Assembly (NCBI GenBank): GCA_017478025.1
Contig: JAFVGZ010000013.1
Location: 1 to 63,495 of the forward strand
Direction of reading: 5' to 3'
Length of the DNA stretch: 63,495 bases
Source of the DNA: Prevotella sp.
GTDB lineage: Bacteria; Bacteroidota; Bacteroidia; Bacteroidales; Bacteroidaceae
Made by a program: the position numbers and the translations under genes
Shown: positions 7,403 to 16,079 of the stretch, piece by piece
Layout of the letters: each line of letters opens with the position of its first letter
How positions within the stretch are numbered: position 1 is the first letter of the stretch
The notes under the pieces: model-generated
Databases searched by the model: none
What the model saw: the letters and a program-made list of their open reading frames with translations, nothing else
What the model was told of the DNA's origin: nothing

Positions 7403-7639
7403 TTACTTGAATTGATAACCCGTATGAAACATTCCTCCTCCGCCCATGAAGTAGAGGAAATCCACCTCGTCGCCATCGCAGAGATAAATCTTGTTCCACT
7501 CTTCGCGATCAGCAAACTCCTCGTTCACCTGAACAGAAACCATATCGGGCTGATCCACCTTATTTATATGTATTAACTCCGTGACATTCAGAGGCAGTGT
7601 CACCGTCTGCTTTTCTCCGTTTACTTTAATCTGTGCCAT
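7403..7639 (-). CDS. ThiS/MoaD-like sulfur carrier with C-terminal tail
   Basis: A 78-residue beta-grasp carrier starting MAQIKVNGEK. Near the end it has the typical CDGDEVDFLYFMGGGG, but the glycines (66-69) are followed by MFHTGYQFK. Mature carriers must end in Gly-Gly to be adenylated and thiocarboxylated, so removal of the tail is required. The JAMM protease in the operon is the obvious candidate, as for HcyS/HcyD. The start at 7639 is preferred over an ATG at 7681 because it matches the fold start, is preceded by AAAAAAAGAG, and the upstream ATG nearly coincides with the predicted transcription start. Confidence 0.9.
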   Translation of the reverse strand: MAQIKVNGEKQTVTLPLNVTELIHINKVDQPDMVSVQVNEEFADREEWNKIYLCDGDEVDFLYFMGGGGMFHTGYQFK

Positions 7640-7691
7640 ACTCTTTTTTTCGTGTTTATAGGGTTTGTATTCTTGTTGCATTAATCTGGGT

Positions 7692-7699
7692 GCAAAGTT
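7692..7699 (-). promoter_or_regulatory. -7 box of the sulfur-relay operon
   Basis: TAACTTTG on the minus strand, about 53 nt before the chosen start of the carrier gene. No clear -33 TTG at the usual spacing, so an activator may be needed. It is the only good promoter seen for the eight genes down to 1284. Confidence 0.65.
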
Positions 7700-7803
7700 A
7701 CGGACTTTCTACGGAGTGTGAAATCCCATATCAACGGCATTTTATATAACCTATGTGCGTTATTCTACCCATCACATATTTATGGTATTTTGGGCCATAT
7801 ACC

Positions 7804-7833
7804 TTGCAGGATGAAAAAAACTCGTTACCTTTG
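7804..7833 (+). promoter_or_regulatory. promoter of the MetY/MetB-like gene
   Basis: TTGC at 7804-7807, 19 bp after its TTG, then TACCTTTG at 7826-7833: a textbook Bacteroidota promoter. The predicted leader of about 95 nt contains a small CCCTT-gaca-AAGGG hairpin at 7879-7892. No known riboswitch is recognised. It diverges from the sulfur operon, so both could share control in the 7700-7830 region. Confidence 0.8.
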
Positions 7834-7936
7834 CAGCCCAGAATGACATTGTCAGTATTCCGTCAAACCACAATTACCTCCCTTGACAAAGGGCGGCTAT
7901 AAGGTATTAGATTAATATAAACCACAACCACAGTAT

Positions 7937-9184
7937 ATGAATTACGAAACAAGTATCCTCAGCACCCCCTATGCAAAGCCCGACCCGTTCGGCGCGTTAG
8001 CCCAACCCGTATATCATTCGGCGGCATTTGAATTTCCCTCTGCCAAAGCTATGAGCGACGCGTTCTGTGGCCGCTCACCCGAACATAGCTATTCCCGTAT
8101 CAGCAATCCCACGGTACAGAACTTTGAGCGTCGCGTGCAACGATACACCGGAGCGCTGAACGTGACAGCCCTCAACACAGGAATGGCAGCCATAGCCAAT
8201 ACGCTGATAGCCATAACGAGTCAGGGTAGTAACGTCGTAACCTCACGGCATCTCTTTGGTAACACATACTCGCTCCTCAGCCAGACACTGTCGCAGTTTG
8301 GGGTGGAGATGCGTACTGCAGACCTGACAAACGTGGATGAGACGGAACGGTTGATAGATGATGACACGTGTGCCGTGTTCCTCGAGATTATCACCAATCC
8401 CCAGATGGAGGTGGCAGACATTGCTGCACTTGCTGAGGCAGCCCATGCTCATGGCGTACCGCTCATTGCCGATACGACCATAGTGCCTTTCACCGCCTTT
8501 CATGCAAAGGACTTTGGCATTGACATAGAAGTCATTTCCAGTACGAAGTATATCAGCGGCGGAGCCACCGGGCTGGGCGGACTCATCATCGATTACGGCA
8601 CTTTCGATTGGAGCCAGAGCCGTAATGAAGCGCTGCGTCAGAGAACAAAGAGGGTAGGGAAGAGGAATGCCTTTACTGCCAGGCTGAAGACAGAGATACT
8701 CACAAACTTCGGTGCCCTGATGACGCCCCACGAGGCATATATGCAGACCCTGGGTCTGGAAACCCTCAACCTGCGATTTCAGCGACAGGCCTCGTCGGCT
8801 CTGTGGATTGCTAAGCAGTTGAGAGATGTCCCCGATATAAAAAAGGTGAATTATACGGCCCTTGAAGATAACCCATATCACGACCTCAGCGAGAGGCAGT
8901 TCGGACCGTTGCCGGGAGCTATGCTTACCATTGACCTGGCATCAAAGGAGGACTGTTACCGCTTCATAGACTCGCTGAAGCTGATACGCCGCGCAACGAA
9001 TCTCTTTGACCATCGTTCGCTGGCCATTCATCCAGCGTCAACCATATTCGGCACCTTTACCCCAGAGCAGCGAGAGGCGATGGATGTGCGTGATACTACG
9101 GTGCGTCTCAGTATAGGTCTGGAGGAAAAAGAGGATATTCTGGCTGACATTAAGCAGGCATTATGCTTTGATAATAATCAATAA
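7937..9184 (+). CDS. O-acetylhomoserine sulfhydrylase / cystathionine gamma-synthase family enzyme
   Basis: A 415-residue fold-type I PLP enzyme of the Cys/Met metabolism family. Visible motifs are SYSRISNPT, the ALNTGMAAI region, and the PLP lysine K204 in SSTKYISGG. The family interconverts O-acyl-homoserine, sulfide and cysteine; MetY makes homocysteine from O-acetylhomoserine and a sulfide source. In Wolinella, MetY uses the thiocarboxylate of HcyS, whose partner genes resemble those of the neighbouring operon. Divergent pairing here suggests the same use. Sequence reading cannot fully separate MetY from MetB. Confidence 0.85.
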   Translation: MNYETSILSTPYAKPDPFGALAQPVYHSAAFEFPSAKAMSDAFCGRSPEHSYSRISNPTVQNFERRVQRYTGALNVTALNTGMAAIANTLIAITSQGSNVVTSRHLFGNTYSLLSQTLSQFGVEMRTADLTNVDETERLIDDDTCAVFLEIITNPQMEVADIAALAEAAHAHGVPLIADTTIVPFTAFHAKDFGIDIEVISSTKYISGGATGLGGLIIDYGTFDWSQSRNEALRQRTKRVGKRNAFTARLKTEILTNFGALMTPHEAYMQTLGLETLNLRFQRQASSALWIAKQLRDVPDIKKVNYTALEDNPYHDLSERQFGPLPGAMLTIDLASKEDCYRFIDSLKLIRRATNLFDHRSLAIHPASTIFGTFTPEQREAMDVRDTTVRLSIGLEEKEDILADIKQALCFDNNQ

Positions 9185-9202
9185 TGAAAGAAAAACAGTA
9201 GG

Positions 9203-9238
9203 TTTTTTTTGGAGAGTCATTTTTTTTTAATACCTTTG
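9203..9238 (+). promoter_or_regulatory. promoter with near-leaderless output
   Basis: TTTTG ending at 9211, 19 bp spacer, TACCTTTG at 9231-9238. The ATG at 9246 follows only 7 nt later, so the mRNA would be leaderless or almost so. Confidence 0.75.
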
Positions 9239-9245
9239 CACCCAA

Positions 9246-9797
9246 ATGCACGGTTTAGAACTATTGAATATTGACCTGAAGGGGCTGACGACGGATGCTT
9301 TAGAGTTTAGTCAGTCGCTGGATGATGAGTATTTCAGAAGTCTTGATGGTGCTGAGATTAAGCACGGACAAGTCGAGGCTCACGTGTCGCTTAACAAGGC
9401 TGCAGGTGGGGACTTCGCTTTGACGTTGTCAATCGATGGTACCGTTACCGTAACATGCGACCTGTGTCTTGATGACATGGATCAGCATGTGGAGGGCGAG
9501 GCTTCGTTTGTAGTGAAACTGGGCACAGAGTCAAGCGAAGATGACCAGCTGATAGTGGTGGATGAGAATCAAGGCATCCTCTCGCTGGGTTGGATAATCT
9601 ATGAGACAATAGCTCTGGCAATACCCATCAAGCACGTTCATGCACCTGGAAAATGCAATGCTGCGATGACGGAAAAACTGAAGGAGCTCTCACCTAAGGG
9701 AGCAACGGAGGAAGAAGAGTCAGCCACCCGAAGTGGTGATGGTGCCGAGGATGCTATTGACCCGCGCTGGCAGAAACTGAAAGATTTGAAGCCATAG
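9246..9797 (+). CDS. YceD/DUF177 family protein
   Basis: A 183-residue protein of the DUF177 family, almost always encoded just before rpmF as here. A CDLCLDDM pair of cysteines lies mid-protein, followed by the acidic VVKLG strand and a C-terminal WQKLKDLKP typical of the family. Homologues bind 23S rRNA and aid ribosome assembly. It is the first gene of the rpmF-fabH-era group. Confidence 0.9.
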   Translation: MHGLELLNIDLKGLTTDALEFSQSLDDEYFRSLDGAEIKHGQVEAHVSLNKAAGGDFALTLSIDGTVTVTCDLCLDDMDQHVEGEASFVVKLGTESSEDDQLIVVDENQGILSLGWIIYETIALAIPIKHVHAPGKCNAAMTEKLKELSPKGATEEEESATRSGDGAEDAIDPRWQKLKDLKP

Positions 9798-9917
9798 GCT
9801 GGATTTTACCAGAGAATCTGTAGCTGAGCCATAACTCAGTCGCGTTTCTGTTTGGTGGTCTGGTCGAATGATTAACTGTTGAAATTAAAAACTAACGATT
9901 AAAAGAATAAAAGAAAA

Positions 9918-10103
9918 ATGGCACATCCTAAAAGAAGACAATCAAAGACACGTACCCTTAAGCGTCGTACCCATGATAAGGCTGTAGCACCTACGCTGGC
10001 AGTATGTCCTAACTGTGGTGCGTACTATGTTTACCACACGGTATGTCCTACCTGCGGCCAGTATCGCGGTAAGCAGGCTATCGAAGTGGCTGAAGCAGAG
10101 TAA
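9918..10103 (+). CDS. rpmF: 50S ribosomal protein L32
   Basis: A 61-residue protein starting MAHPKRRQSKTRTLKRR, with a zinc ribbon formed by CPNC and CPTC. L32 binds near the peptide exit region of the large subunit. It is cotranscribed with DUF177 and fabH, an order conserved in many bacteria that links ribosome and fatty-acid synthesis. The 120-bp gap before it shows no clear promoter. Confidence 0.97.
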   Translation: MAHPKRRQSKTRTLKRRTHDKAVAPTLAVCPNCGAYYVYHTVCPTCGQYRGKQAIEVAEAE

Positions 10104-10114
10104 GACGTGTACGT

Positions 10115-11107
10115 ATGAAGAATGCAGTTATCACAGGTATCGGCGGCTATGTGCCTGAGTATATCCTGACTAACGAGGAGCTCTCTCGCATGGTGGATAC
10201 GAGCGACGAGTGGATACTGACACGTGTCGGTATTAAGGAGCGTCGCATCCTGAATGAGGAGGGTCTCGGCTCTGCCTACATGGGCAGAAAGGCTGTTCGT
10301 GAGTTGCTGAGGAAGACAGATGTTGATCCACAGACGGTTGACTGCGTCATCTGCGCTACCACGACTCCTGACTATCGCTTCCCTTCTAACGCATCTATCA
10401 TCATCGGTAAGCTGGGCATGAAGAATGCTCACGGCTTCGACATCTCTTGCGCATGCTGCGGTTTCCTATATACCGTGGACCTGGCGTCAGCTATGATACA
10501 GAGTGGCCGCTATAAGAGAATTATCGTCGTAGCAGCCGAGAAGATGTCATCTATGACTGACTACCAAGACCGTCAGACATGTGTACTCTTCGGCGACGGC
10601 GCTGCCTGCGTTATGGTAGAGGCTACAGAGGAAGAGGGCGTAGGCTTCCAGGACTCGTTCCTGAGAACAGACGGTCTGGGACTGCCGTTCCTTCACATGA
10701 AGGCCGGTGGCTCTGTATGCCCGGCTTCACACTATACGGTGGACCATCGTATGCACTACATCTATCAGGAGGGCCGCACAGTGTTCCGCTACGCTGTGAC
10801 CTCAATGGCAGATGATGTGCAGAAGATAATGGAACGCAATAACCTGAAGGAAGAGGACGTGAGGTGGATAGTGCCCCATGAGGCGAATATGCGCATCATT
10901 GAGGCAGTAACGAAGCGTCTGGAGTTCCCAATGGAAAAGGTAATGGTAAATATAGAACACTATGGCAACACGAGCGCCGCATCTATTGCTCTTGCCCTCT
11001 GGGACTTTGAGAAGCAGCTGAAGAAAGGCGACAACGTGATATTAACTGCCTTCGGCGCAGGATTTGTTCATGGTGCAAGCTATTACAAATGGGGATACGA
11101 TGCATAA
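10115..11107 (+). CDS. fabH: beta-ketoacyl-ACP synthase III
   Basis: A 330-residue thiolase-fold enzyme that condenses acetyl-CoA (or a branched primer) with malonyl-ACP to start fatty-acid synthesis. The catalytic triad is visible: Cys in ISCACCGF, His in PHEANMRI and Asn in EHYGNTSAAS. It starts 11 nt after rpmF and its last codons overlap the era start. Confidence 0.96.
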   Translation: MKNAVITGIGGYVPEYILTNEELSRMVDTSDEWILTRVGIKERRILNEEGLGSAYMGRKAVRELLRKTDVDPQTVDCVICATTTPDYRFPSNASIIIGKLGMKNAHGFDISCACCGFLYTVDLASAMIQSGRYKRIIVVAAEKMSSMTDYQDRQTCVLFGDGAACVMVEATEEEGVGFQDSFLRTDGLGLPFLHMKAGGSVCPASHYTVDHRMHYIYQEGRTVFRYAVTSMADDVQKIMERNNLKEEDVRWIVPHEANMRIIEAVTKRLEFPMEKVMVNIEHYGNTSAASIALALWDFEKQLKKGDNVILTAFGAGFVHGASYYKWGYDA

Positions 11108-11993
11108 AGCAGGATTTGTAAATATAGTAGGCAATCCTAATGTAGGTAAAAGTACGCTCATGAACCAGCTGGTTGGTGAGCGTATTTCTATTGCTACCTT
11201 CAAGGCCCAGACGACGCGTCACCGCATCATGGGCATCGTGAACACGGAGGACATGCAGATAGTGTTCTCTGACACGCCCGGAGTGCTGAAGCCTAACTAC
11301 AAGCTGCAGGAGTCGATGCTGAACTTCTCAGAGTCAGCTCTGGCCGATGCCGATGTGTTGCTGTATGTGACCGACGTGGTGGAAGACCCGGAGAAGAACA
11401 TGGACTTCCTTGAGAAAGTGGGGAAACTGTCAATTCCCGTCATACTGCTCATAAACAAAATCGATGCTCTTGAGGGCGATACCAACAAGGTACTGGGAGC
11501 GTTGGTGGACAGGTGGCACTCCTTGCTGCCCAATGCAGAGATACTTCCATTGTCGGCACTTAATAAGTTTGGAGTTGATATGCTCCTGAAGCGTATAAAG
11601 GAACTGCTGCCTGACTCACCCCCATACTTCGACAAAGAGCAACTGACGGACAAACCGGCACGCTTCTTTGTCTCTGAAATCATCAGAGAGAAGATTCTGC
11701 TCTATTATGACAAAGAGATACCGTACTCGGTAGAGGTGAGATGTGACAGCTTCAAGGAGACAGAGAAGGCAATACACATCACCGCAACCATCTTCGTGGA
11801 GCGTGACTCGCAGAAGGGTATCATAATAGGTCATCAGGGTATAGCAATAAAGAAAGTAGGCACAGAGGCCCGCAAGGCACTTGAGCGCTTCTTCGGTAAG
11901 TCAATATATCTTGAGACCTTCGTGAAGGTGGATAAGGACTGGCGCAGCAACGACAGGGAGCTGGATAAGTTCGGGTATAGCCCCACCCCTTAG
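11100..11993 (+). CDS. era: GTPase Era
   Basis: A 297-residue GTPase for 30S ribosome maturation. The G1 motif GNPNVGKS, G3 DTPG and G4 NKID are all present, followed by the C-terminal KH domain (GHQGIAIKKVG). The ATG at 11100 overlaps the fabH stop (ATGCATAA) and matches the usual N-terminus. The last residues (YSPTP) and the stop codon come from an adjacent GC-rich palindromic element, since Era normally ends soon after DKFGY. Confidence 0.96.
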   Translation: MHKAGFVNIVGNPNVGKSTLMNQLVGERISIATFKAQTTRHRIMGIVNTEDMQIVFSDTPGVLKPNYKLQESMLNFSESALADADVLLYVTDVVEDPEKNMDFLEKVGKLSIPVILLINKIDALEGDTNKVLGALVDRWHSLLPNAEILPLSALNKFGVDMLLKRIKELLPDSPPYFDKEQLTDKPARFFVSEIIREKILLYYDKEIPYSVEVRCDSFKETEKAIHITATIFVERDSQKGIIIGHQGIAIKKVGTEARKALERFFGKSIYLETFVKVDKDWRSNDRELDKFGYSPTP

Positions 11994-12036
11994 AGGAGGA
12001 AAGCCCCACCCCGGCCCTCCCCTAGGGGAGGGGGGG
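11979..12036. repeat. GC-rich palindromic element, left arm of the DUF559 cassette
   Basis: Contains AGCCCCACCCC twice and the palindrome CCCTCCCCTAGGGGAGGG. Positions 12002-12032 form a 31-bp inverted match, one mismatch, to 12625-12655 on the other side of the DUF559 gene. Confidence 0.85.
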
Positions 12037-12115
12037 AGATATGTGAACCTCTCATGGATGATTCCCTTGAGATATGTGGGTATAGAGCAATGTGTAATAA
12101 TTACAACAGAGCAAT

Positions 12116-12520
12116 ATGTCAGTAGAAGAACCGGAATTTAAGACGGCAAACCCGGACAGGTATTCCTTGACCAAGGCGTTTTCGCGTGAACAGAGGAAAT
12201 TCATGACTGATGCAGAGGCGCTTCTGTGGAATTACATTCGGAATGGTTCGCTTGGAGTGAAGTTCAGACGACAACATGTGATAGGTGACTATATAGCAGA
12301 TTTTGCATGCATCTCAGAGAAGTTGGTAATAGAGCTGGATGGGGGCTACCATAACACAGAACAACGGAAAGAAGCTGATATGGTAAGGGATGCCTGGTTG
12401 AAAAAGATGGGATACAAAGTGTTGCATTTTACAAACGAGGAGCTCTTTGGGAATATAAATAAGGTAATAATCGAGATAAAAAACAATATAAATATCGCCT
12501 TGCCTTTCAGTAATATCTGA
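12116..12520 (+). CDS. DUF559 domain protein (Vsr-like endonuclease fold)
   Basis: A 134-residue protein of the DUF559 family, related to the very-short-patch repair endonuclease fold. Visible features are LRNxQT-like FRRQHVIGDYIADFAC, the putative catalytic region VIELDGGYH, and VLHFTNEEL. Function of the family is unknown. It breaks the run of translation GTPase genes era and der, is AT-richer than its neighbours, and is bounded by 31-bp inverted repeats, so it looks like an acquired cassette. Its stop codon TGA lies in the first unit of a tandem repeat. Confidence 0.85.
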   Translation: MSVEEPEFKTANPDRYSLTKAFSREQRKFMTDAEALLWNYIRNGSLGVKFRRQHVIGDYIADFACISEKLVIELDGGYHNTEQRKEADMVRDAWLKKMGYKVLHFTNEELFGNINKVIIEIKNNINIALPFSNI

Positions 12521-12624
12521 AGGTAATACATCCCCTGAGGGTAATATCATCTCCTGAGGGTGATACATAACCTGAAGGTGATACATCCCCTGAGGGTAAT
12601 ACGTCCCCAAAAGGTAATATAATT
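12517..12624. repeat. 18-bp tandem repeat, six units
   Basis: Units of the type CTGAGGGTAATACATCCC at 12517, 12535, 12554, 12572, 12590 and (diverged) 12608. It lies between the DUF559 stop and the right inverted repeat and is likely to vary in copy number between strains. Confidence 0.9.
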
Positions 12625-12655
12625 CCCTCCCCTAGGGGAGGGCCAGGGTGGGGCT
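12625..12655. repeat. GC-rich palindromic element, right arm of the DUF559 cassette
   Basis: Begins CCCTCCCCTAGGGGAGGG and ends GTGGGGCT. It is the reverse complement, with one mismatch, of 12002-12032, and ends 11 nt before the der start. Confidence 0.9.
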
Positions 12656-12666
12656 ATTTTTTGATT

Positions 12667-13980
12667 ATGGGAAATTTAGTAGCAATTGTAGGACGGCCTA
12701 ATGTAGGCAAGTCAACTCTGTTCAACCGTCTGACGAAGACACGTCACGCTATTGTCAGTGATGTGGCAGGCACCACGCGTGACCGTCAGTATGGTAAGTG
12801 TGAATGGAACGGACGAGAGTTCTCAGTCGTTGATACAGGCGGCTGGGTAGTGAATAGTGACGATGTCTTTGAGGGCGCTATCCGCGACCAGGTGAAGATA
12901 GCTACGGAGGAGGCAGACCTTGTGCTCTTCCTCGTTGACGTGCAGACCGGTGTGACCGACCTGGACAGCGATGTGGCACAGATACTTAGGCGCTCTAAGC
13001 TGCCCGTCATACTGGTGTCAAACAAGACCGACAATAATGAGCAGCAATACTATGCCGCAGACTTCTATGCCCTCGGTTTGGGAGACCCTGTGTGTGTCAG
13101 CGCTCTGTCCGGTTTCGGCACGGGTGATTTGCTCGATATGGTGCTCGACAAGCTGCCCAAGGAAGGCTCAGATGACCTGGATGTCAACATCCCGCGCTTT
13201 GCCGTTGTTGGCAGACCAAATGTGGGAAAATCAAGTATCATCAACGCTTTCATAGGTGAGGAGCGCAATATCGTGACAGATATTGCCGGCACCACGCGTG
13301 ACTCTATCTATACCCGCTATGATAAGTTCGGCTTCGATTTCTATCTTGTTGATACTGCCGGAATAAGACGCAAGAACAAGGTGAGCGAGGATCTGGAGTT
13401 CTATAGCGTGATGCGTTCTATCCGTTCCATTGAGAACAGTGATGTGTGCATACTGATGATAGATGCGACCAGAGGCATAGAGGCCCAGGATATGAATATA
13501 TTCCAGCTGATTCAGAAGAACAATAAGAGCCTCGTCGTGGTGGTCAACAAATGGGACCTCGTAGAGGATAAGTCGCAGGCAGTCATCAAAACTTTTGAGA
13601 ACGCTATACGCGAGCGAATGGCTCCGTTTACAGATTTCCCAATCATCTTCGCCTCGGCCCTCACCAAGCAGAGAATCTTCAAAGTCCTTGAGACCGCAAA
13701 AGAAGTGTATCTGAACCGTAAGGTGCGCATAGGAACCAGTAAGCTCAACGAGGTGATGCTGCCAATCATCGAGGCGACACCACCACCATCCATCAAGGGT
13801 AAGTACATAAAGATAAAGTATTGCACGCAGGTTCCTGACACGCAGATTCCTACCTTTATCTTCTATGCCAATCTGCCGCAGTACGTCAAGGAGCCTTACA
13901 AGCGCTTTATAGAGAATCAGATAAGGGAGCACTGGAAGTTGACCGGCTCACCGATCAATGTGTTTGTAAGAAGTAAGTGA
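12667..13980 (+). CDS. der: GTPase Der (EngA)
   Basis: A 437-residue protein with two tandem G domains: GRPNVGKST near residue 9 with DTGG, and a second GRPNVGKSS near residue 180 with DTAG and NKWD. A KH-like domain follows at the C-terminus. Der is needed for 50S assembly. The ATG at 12667 is chosen over an upstream TTG at 12661 because [12 protein letters not shown] matches the family N-terminus. Confidence 0.96.
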   Translation: MGNLVAIVGRPNVGKSTLFNRLTKTRHAIVSDVAGTTRDRQYGKCEWNGREFSVVDTGGWVVNSDDVFEGAIRDQVKIATEEADLVLFLVDVQTGVTDLDSDVAQILRRSKLPVILVSNKTDNNEQQYYAADFYALGLGDPVCVSALSGFGTGDLLDMVLDKLPKEGSDDLDVNIPRFAVVGRPNVGKSSIINAFIGEERNIVTDIAGTTRDSIYTRYDKFGFDFYLVDTAGIRRKNKVSEDLEFYSVMRSIRSIENSDVCILMIDATRGIEAQDMNIFQLIQKNNKSLVVVVNKWDLVEDKSQAVIKTFENAIRERMAPFTDFPIIFASALTKQRIFKVLETAKEVYLNRKVRIGTSKLNEVMLPIIEATPPPSIKGKYIKIKYCTQVPDTQIPTFIFYANLPQYVKEPYKRFIENQIREHWKLTGSPINVFVRSK

Positions 13981-14351
13981 TGAGATACGGAGTTCTATTT
14001 TTCATCCTGCCGCTGCTCTTGTGCGGCTGCAAAAAGGAGGTGTCGCGCGAGGAGATGGCTTTGCAGTCAGCTAAGGCATACTATGACCAGTTGCTGCATG
14101 GTGACTGTGAGAGTTTTCTTGCGGGTCAGCTGCATGGAGATACGGTGCCTGAGGATTACAGGGAGCAGATGCTGCTGAATGTGCAGATGTATCGTGAGCA
14201 GCAGAGCAGGGATCACGGTGGCCTGACAGAGGTGGAGGCACTGAGGGCAAAGGGCGACACGGCCTACCTCTCTCTCCACTACGCTGACAGCACTCGCGAG
14301 GAGATCGTAGTCCCCATGATGGAGAGGAATAATACCTGGTACATGAGGTAA
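13980..14351 (+). CDS. small lipoprotein, unknown function
   Basis: A 123-residue protein with a signal peptide and lipobox (LLLCGC), so probably lipid-anchored in the periplasm or outer membrane. Its start overlaps the der stop as TGATG, suggesting coupled translation. The mature part (SAKAYYDQLLHGDCESF and onward) resembles small nuclear-transport-factor-like lipoproteins in size, but no family is recognised. Confidence 0.75.
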   Translation: MRYGVLFFILPLLLCGCKKEVSREEMALQSAKAYYDQLLHGDCESFLAGQLHGDTVPEDYREQMLLNVQMYREQQSRDHGGLTEVEALRAKGDTAYLSLHYADSTREEIVVPMMERNNTWYMR

Positions 14352-14357
14352 ATGAAA

Positions 14358-14450
14358 AATTAAGAATTCAGAATGCATAATTAAGAATTCAGAATTCAGA
14401 ATGCAAAATTAAGAATTCAGAATGCATAATTTATGCAAAATTCATAAATT
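14358..14450. repeat. AATTCAGAATGCATAATTAAG tandem repeat, degenerate
   Basis: About five degenerate units built from AATTAAG, AATTCAG and AATGCATAA fill the gap before the glyS promoter. Similar wording recurs at 23719-23765, 34966-34990 and 44398-44420. Confidence 0.8.
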
Positions 14451-14462
14451 ACCGTTACGGTG

Positions 14463-14494
14463 TTTTGCTGTTTCAATTAATTTTTGTAATTTTG
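14463..14494 (+). promoter_or_regulatory. glyS promoter
   Basis: TTTTG at 14463-14467, 19 bp spacer, TAATTTTG at 14487-14494; leader of about 35 nt before the ATG at 14535. Confidence 0.75.
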
Positions 14495-14534
14495 CCGAAC
14501 TGAATAAATAACGAAAGAAAACAAATATAAACCA

Positions 14535-16079
14535 ATGGCACAACAAGAAGACGTATTTAAGAAGATAGTAAGTCACTGTAAGGAGTATGGCTTCGTATTC
14601 CCTTCAAGTGAGATTTATGACGGACTGGGCGCCGTGTATGACTATGCGCAGAACGGTGTTGAGATGAAAAACAACATCAAGCAGTACTGGTGGCAGTCAA
14701 TGGTGTTGCTTCACGACAATATCGTCGGCATCGACTCCAGCATTTTCATGCACCCCACGATATGGAAGGCCTCTGGCCACGTTGATGCTTTCAACGACCC
14801 TCTGATTGACAACCGTGACTCTAAGAAGCGCTATCGTGCAGATGTGCTGATTGAGGAGCAGATGGCAAAGTACGAGGACAAGATTGCCAAAGAGATTGCC
14901 AAGGCTCAGAAGAAGTTCGGCGATGCATTCGACGAGGCACAGTTCCGCGCAACAAACCCACGCGTGAAGGAGAATCAGGAGAAGTTTGACAATCTTCATG
15001 CACGCTATTCTGAGGCCATGAACAAGATGGACCTCGAGATGCTGAAGCAGATCATCCTCGACGAGGAAATCGTCTGCCCTATCAGCGGCACACGCAACTG
15101 GACCGATGTACGTCAGTTCAACCTGATGTTCTCTACTGAGATGGGTGCCAGTGCTGACAGCTCAATGAAGATCTACCTCAGACCTGAGACAGCACAGGGC
15201 ATTTTCGTCAACTATCTCAACGTGCAGAAGACAGGTCGCATGAAGATACCATTCGGTATTGCGCAGATAGGTAAGGCGTTCCGCAATGAGATAGTAGCAC
15301 GTCAGTTCATCTTCCGCATGCGTGAGTTTGAGCAGATGGAGATGCAGTTCTTCATCAAGCCCGGCACGGAGCTGGATTGGTTTGCCAAGTGGAAGGAAAT
15401 ACGTATGAAGTGGCACCAGAACCTGGGCTTCGGAGCCGAGAACTACCGCTTCCATGACCACGATAAGCTGGCACACTACGCTAATGCCGCAACAGACATC
15501 GAGTTCCACATGCCGTTTGGCTTCAAGGAGGTTGAGGGCATTCACTCCCGTACCAACTTCGACCTGTCGCAGCACGAGAAGTTCTCTGGCAAGCAGATAA
15601 AGTACTTTGACCCAGAGCTCAACGAGTCCTACACTCCTTATGTCATTGAGACATCAATCGGTGTCGATCGTATGTTCCTCTCTATCATGTGCCACTCTTT
15701 CGAAGAGGAGAAACTGGAGAACGGCGAGACCCGCACAGTCCTGCACCTGCCTGCAGCATTGGCTCCGGTCAAACTGGCTGTGTTCCCATTGACCAAGAAG
15801 GATGGTCTGCCTGAGAAGGCACGCGAGATTATCGACGACCTCAAGTTCCACTTCAACTGCAAGTATGAGGAGAAGGACCAGATAGGCAAGCGTTATCGCC
15901 GTCAGGATGCCATTGGTACACCGTTCTGCGTCACCGTTGACCACCAGACATTGGAAGATAACACCGTGACACTCAGACACCGTGACTCAATGGAGCAGGA
16001 GCGCGTAAACATCGCCGACCTGCGCGGCATCATCGAGGATCAGGTCACCATCACCTCTCTGCTTAAGAAATTGCAATGA
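14535..16079 (+). CDS. glyS: glycyl-tRNA synthetase (single-chain, class II)
   Basis: A 514-residue class II synthetase of the alpha2 type. Class II motifs are visible: GIAQIGKAFRNEI (motif 2 region, with FRMREFEQMEMQFF) and IGVDR (motif 3), with a C-terminal anticodon-binding domain. It charges tRNA-Gly. The FKBP gene begins inside its stop codon (ATGA). Confidence 0.96.
   Translation: MAQQEDVFKKIVSHCKEYGFVFPSSEIYDGLGAVYDYAQNGVEMKNNIKQYWWQSMVLLHDNIVGIDSSIFMHPTIWKASGHVDAFNDPLIDNRDSKKRYRADVLIEEQMAKYEDKIAKEIAKAQKKFGDAFDEAQFRATNPRVKENQEKFDNLHARYSEAMNKMDLEMLKQIILDEEIVCPISGTRNWTDVRQFNLMFSTEMGASADSSMKIYLRPETAQGIFVNYLNVQKTGRMKIPFGIAQIGKAFRNEIVARQFIFRMREFEQMEMQFFIKPGTELDWFAKWKEIRMKWHQNLGFGAENYRFHDHDKLAHYANAATDIEFHMPFGFKEVEGIHSRTNFDLSQHEKFSGKQIKYFDPELNESYTPYVIETSIGVDRMFLSIMCHSFEEEKLENGETRTVLHLPAALAPVKLAVFPLTKKDGLPEKAREIIDDLKFHFNCKYEEKDQIGKRYRRQDAIGTPFCVTVDHQTLEDNTVTLRHRDSMEQERVNIADLRGIIEDQVTITSLLKKLQ

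Noticed and set aside
7834-7936. SAM riboswitch ahead of the MetY/MetB-like gene
   Set aside because: The 100-nt leader has only one small hairpin and no recognisable SAM aptamer.
12517-12624. CRISPR array
   Set aside because: Units are 18 bp with no unique spacers and no cas genes are nearby.
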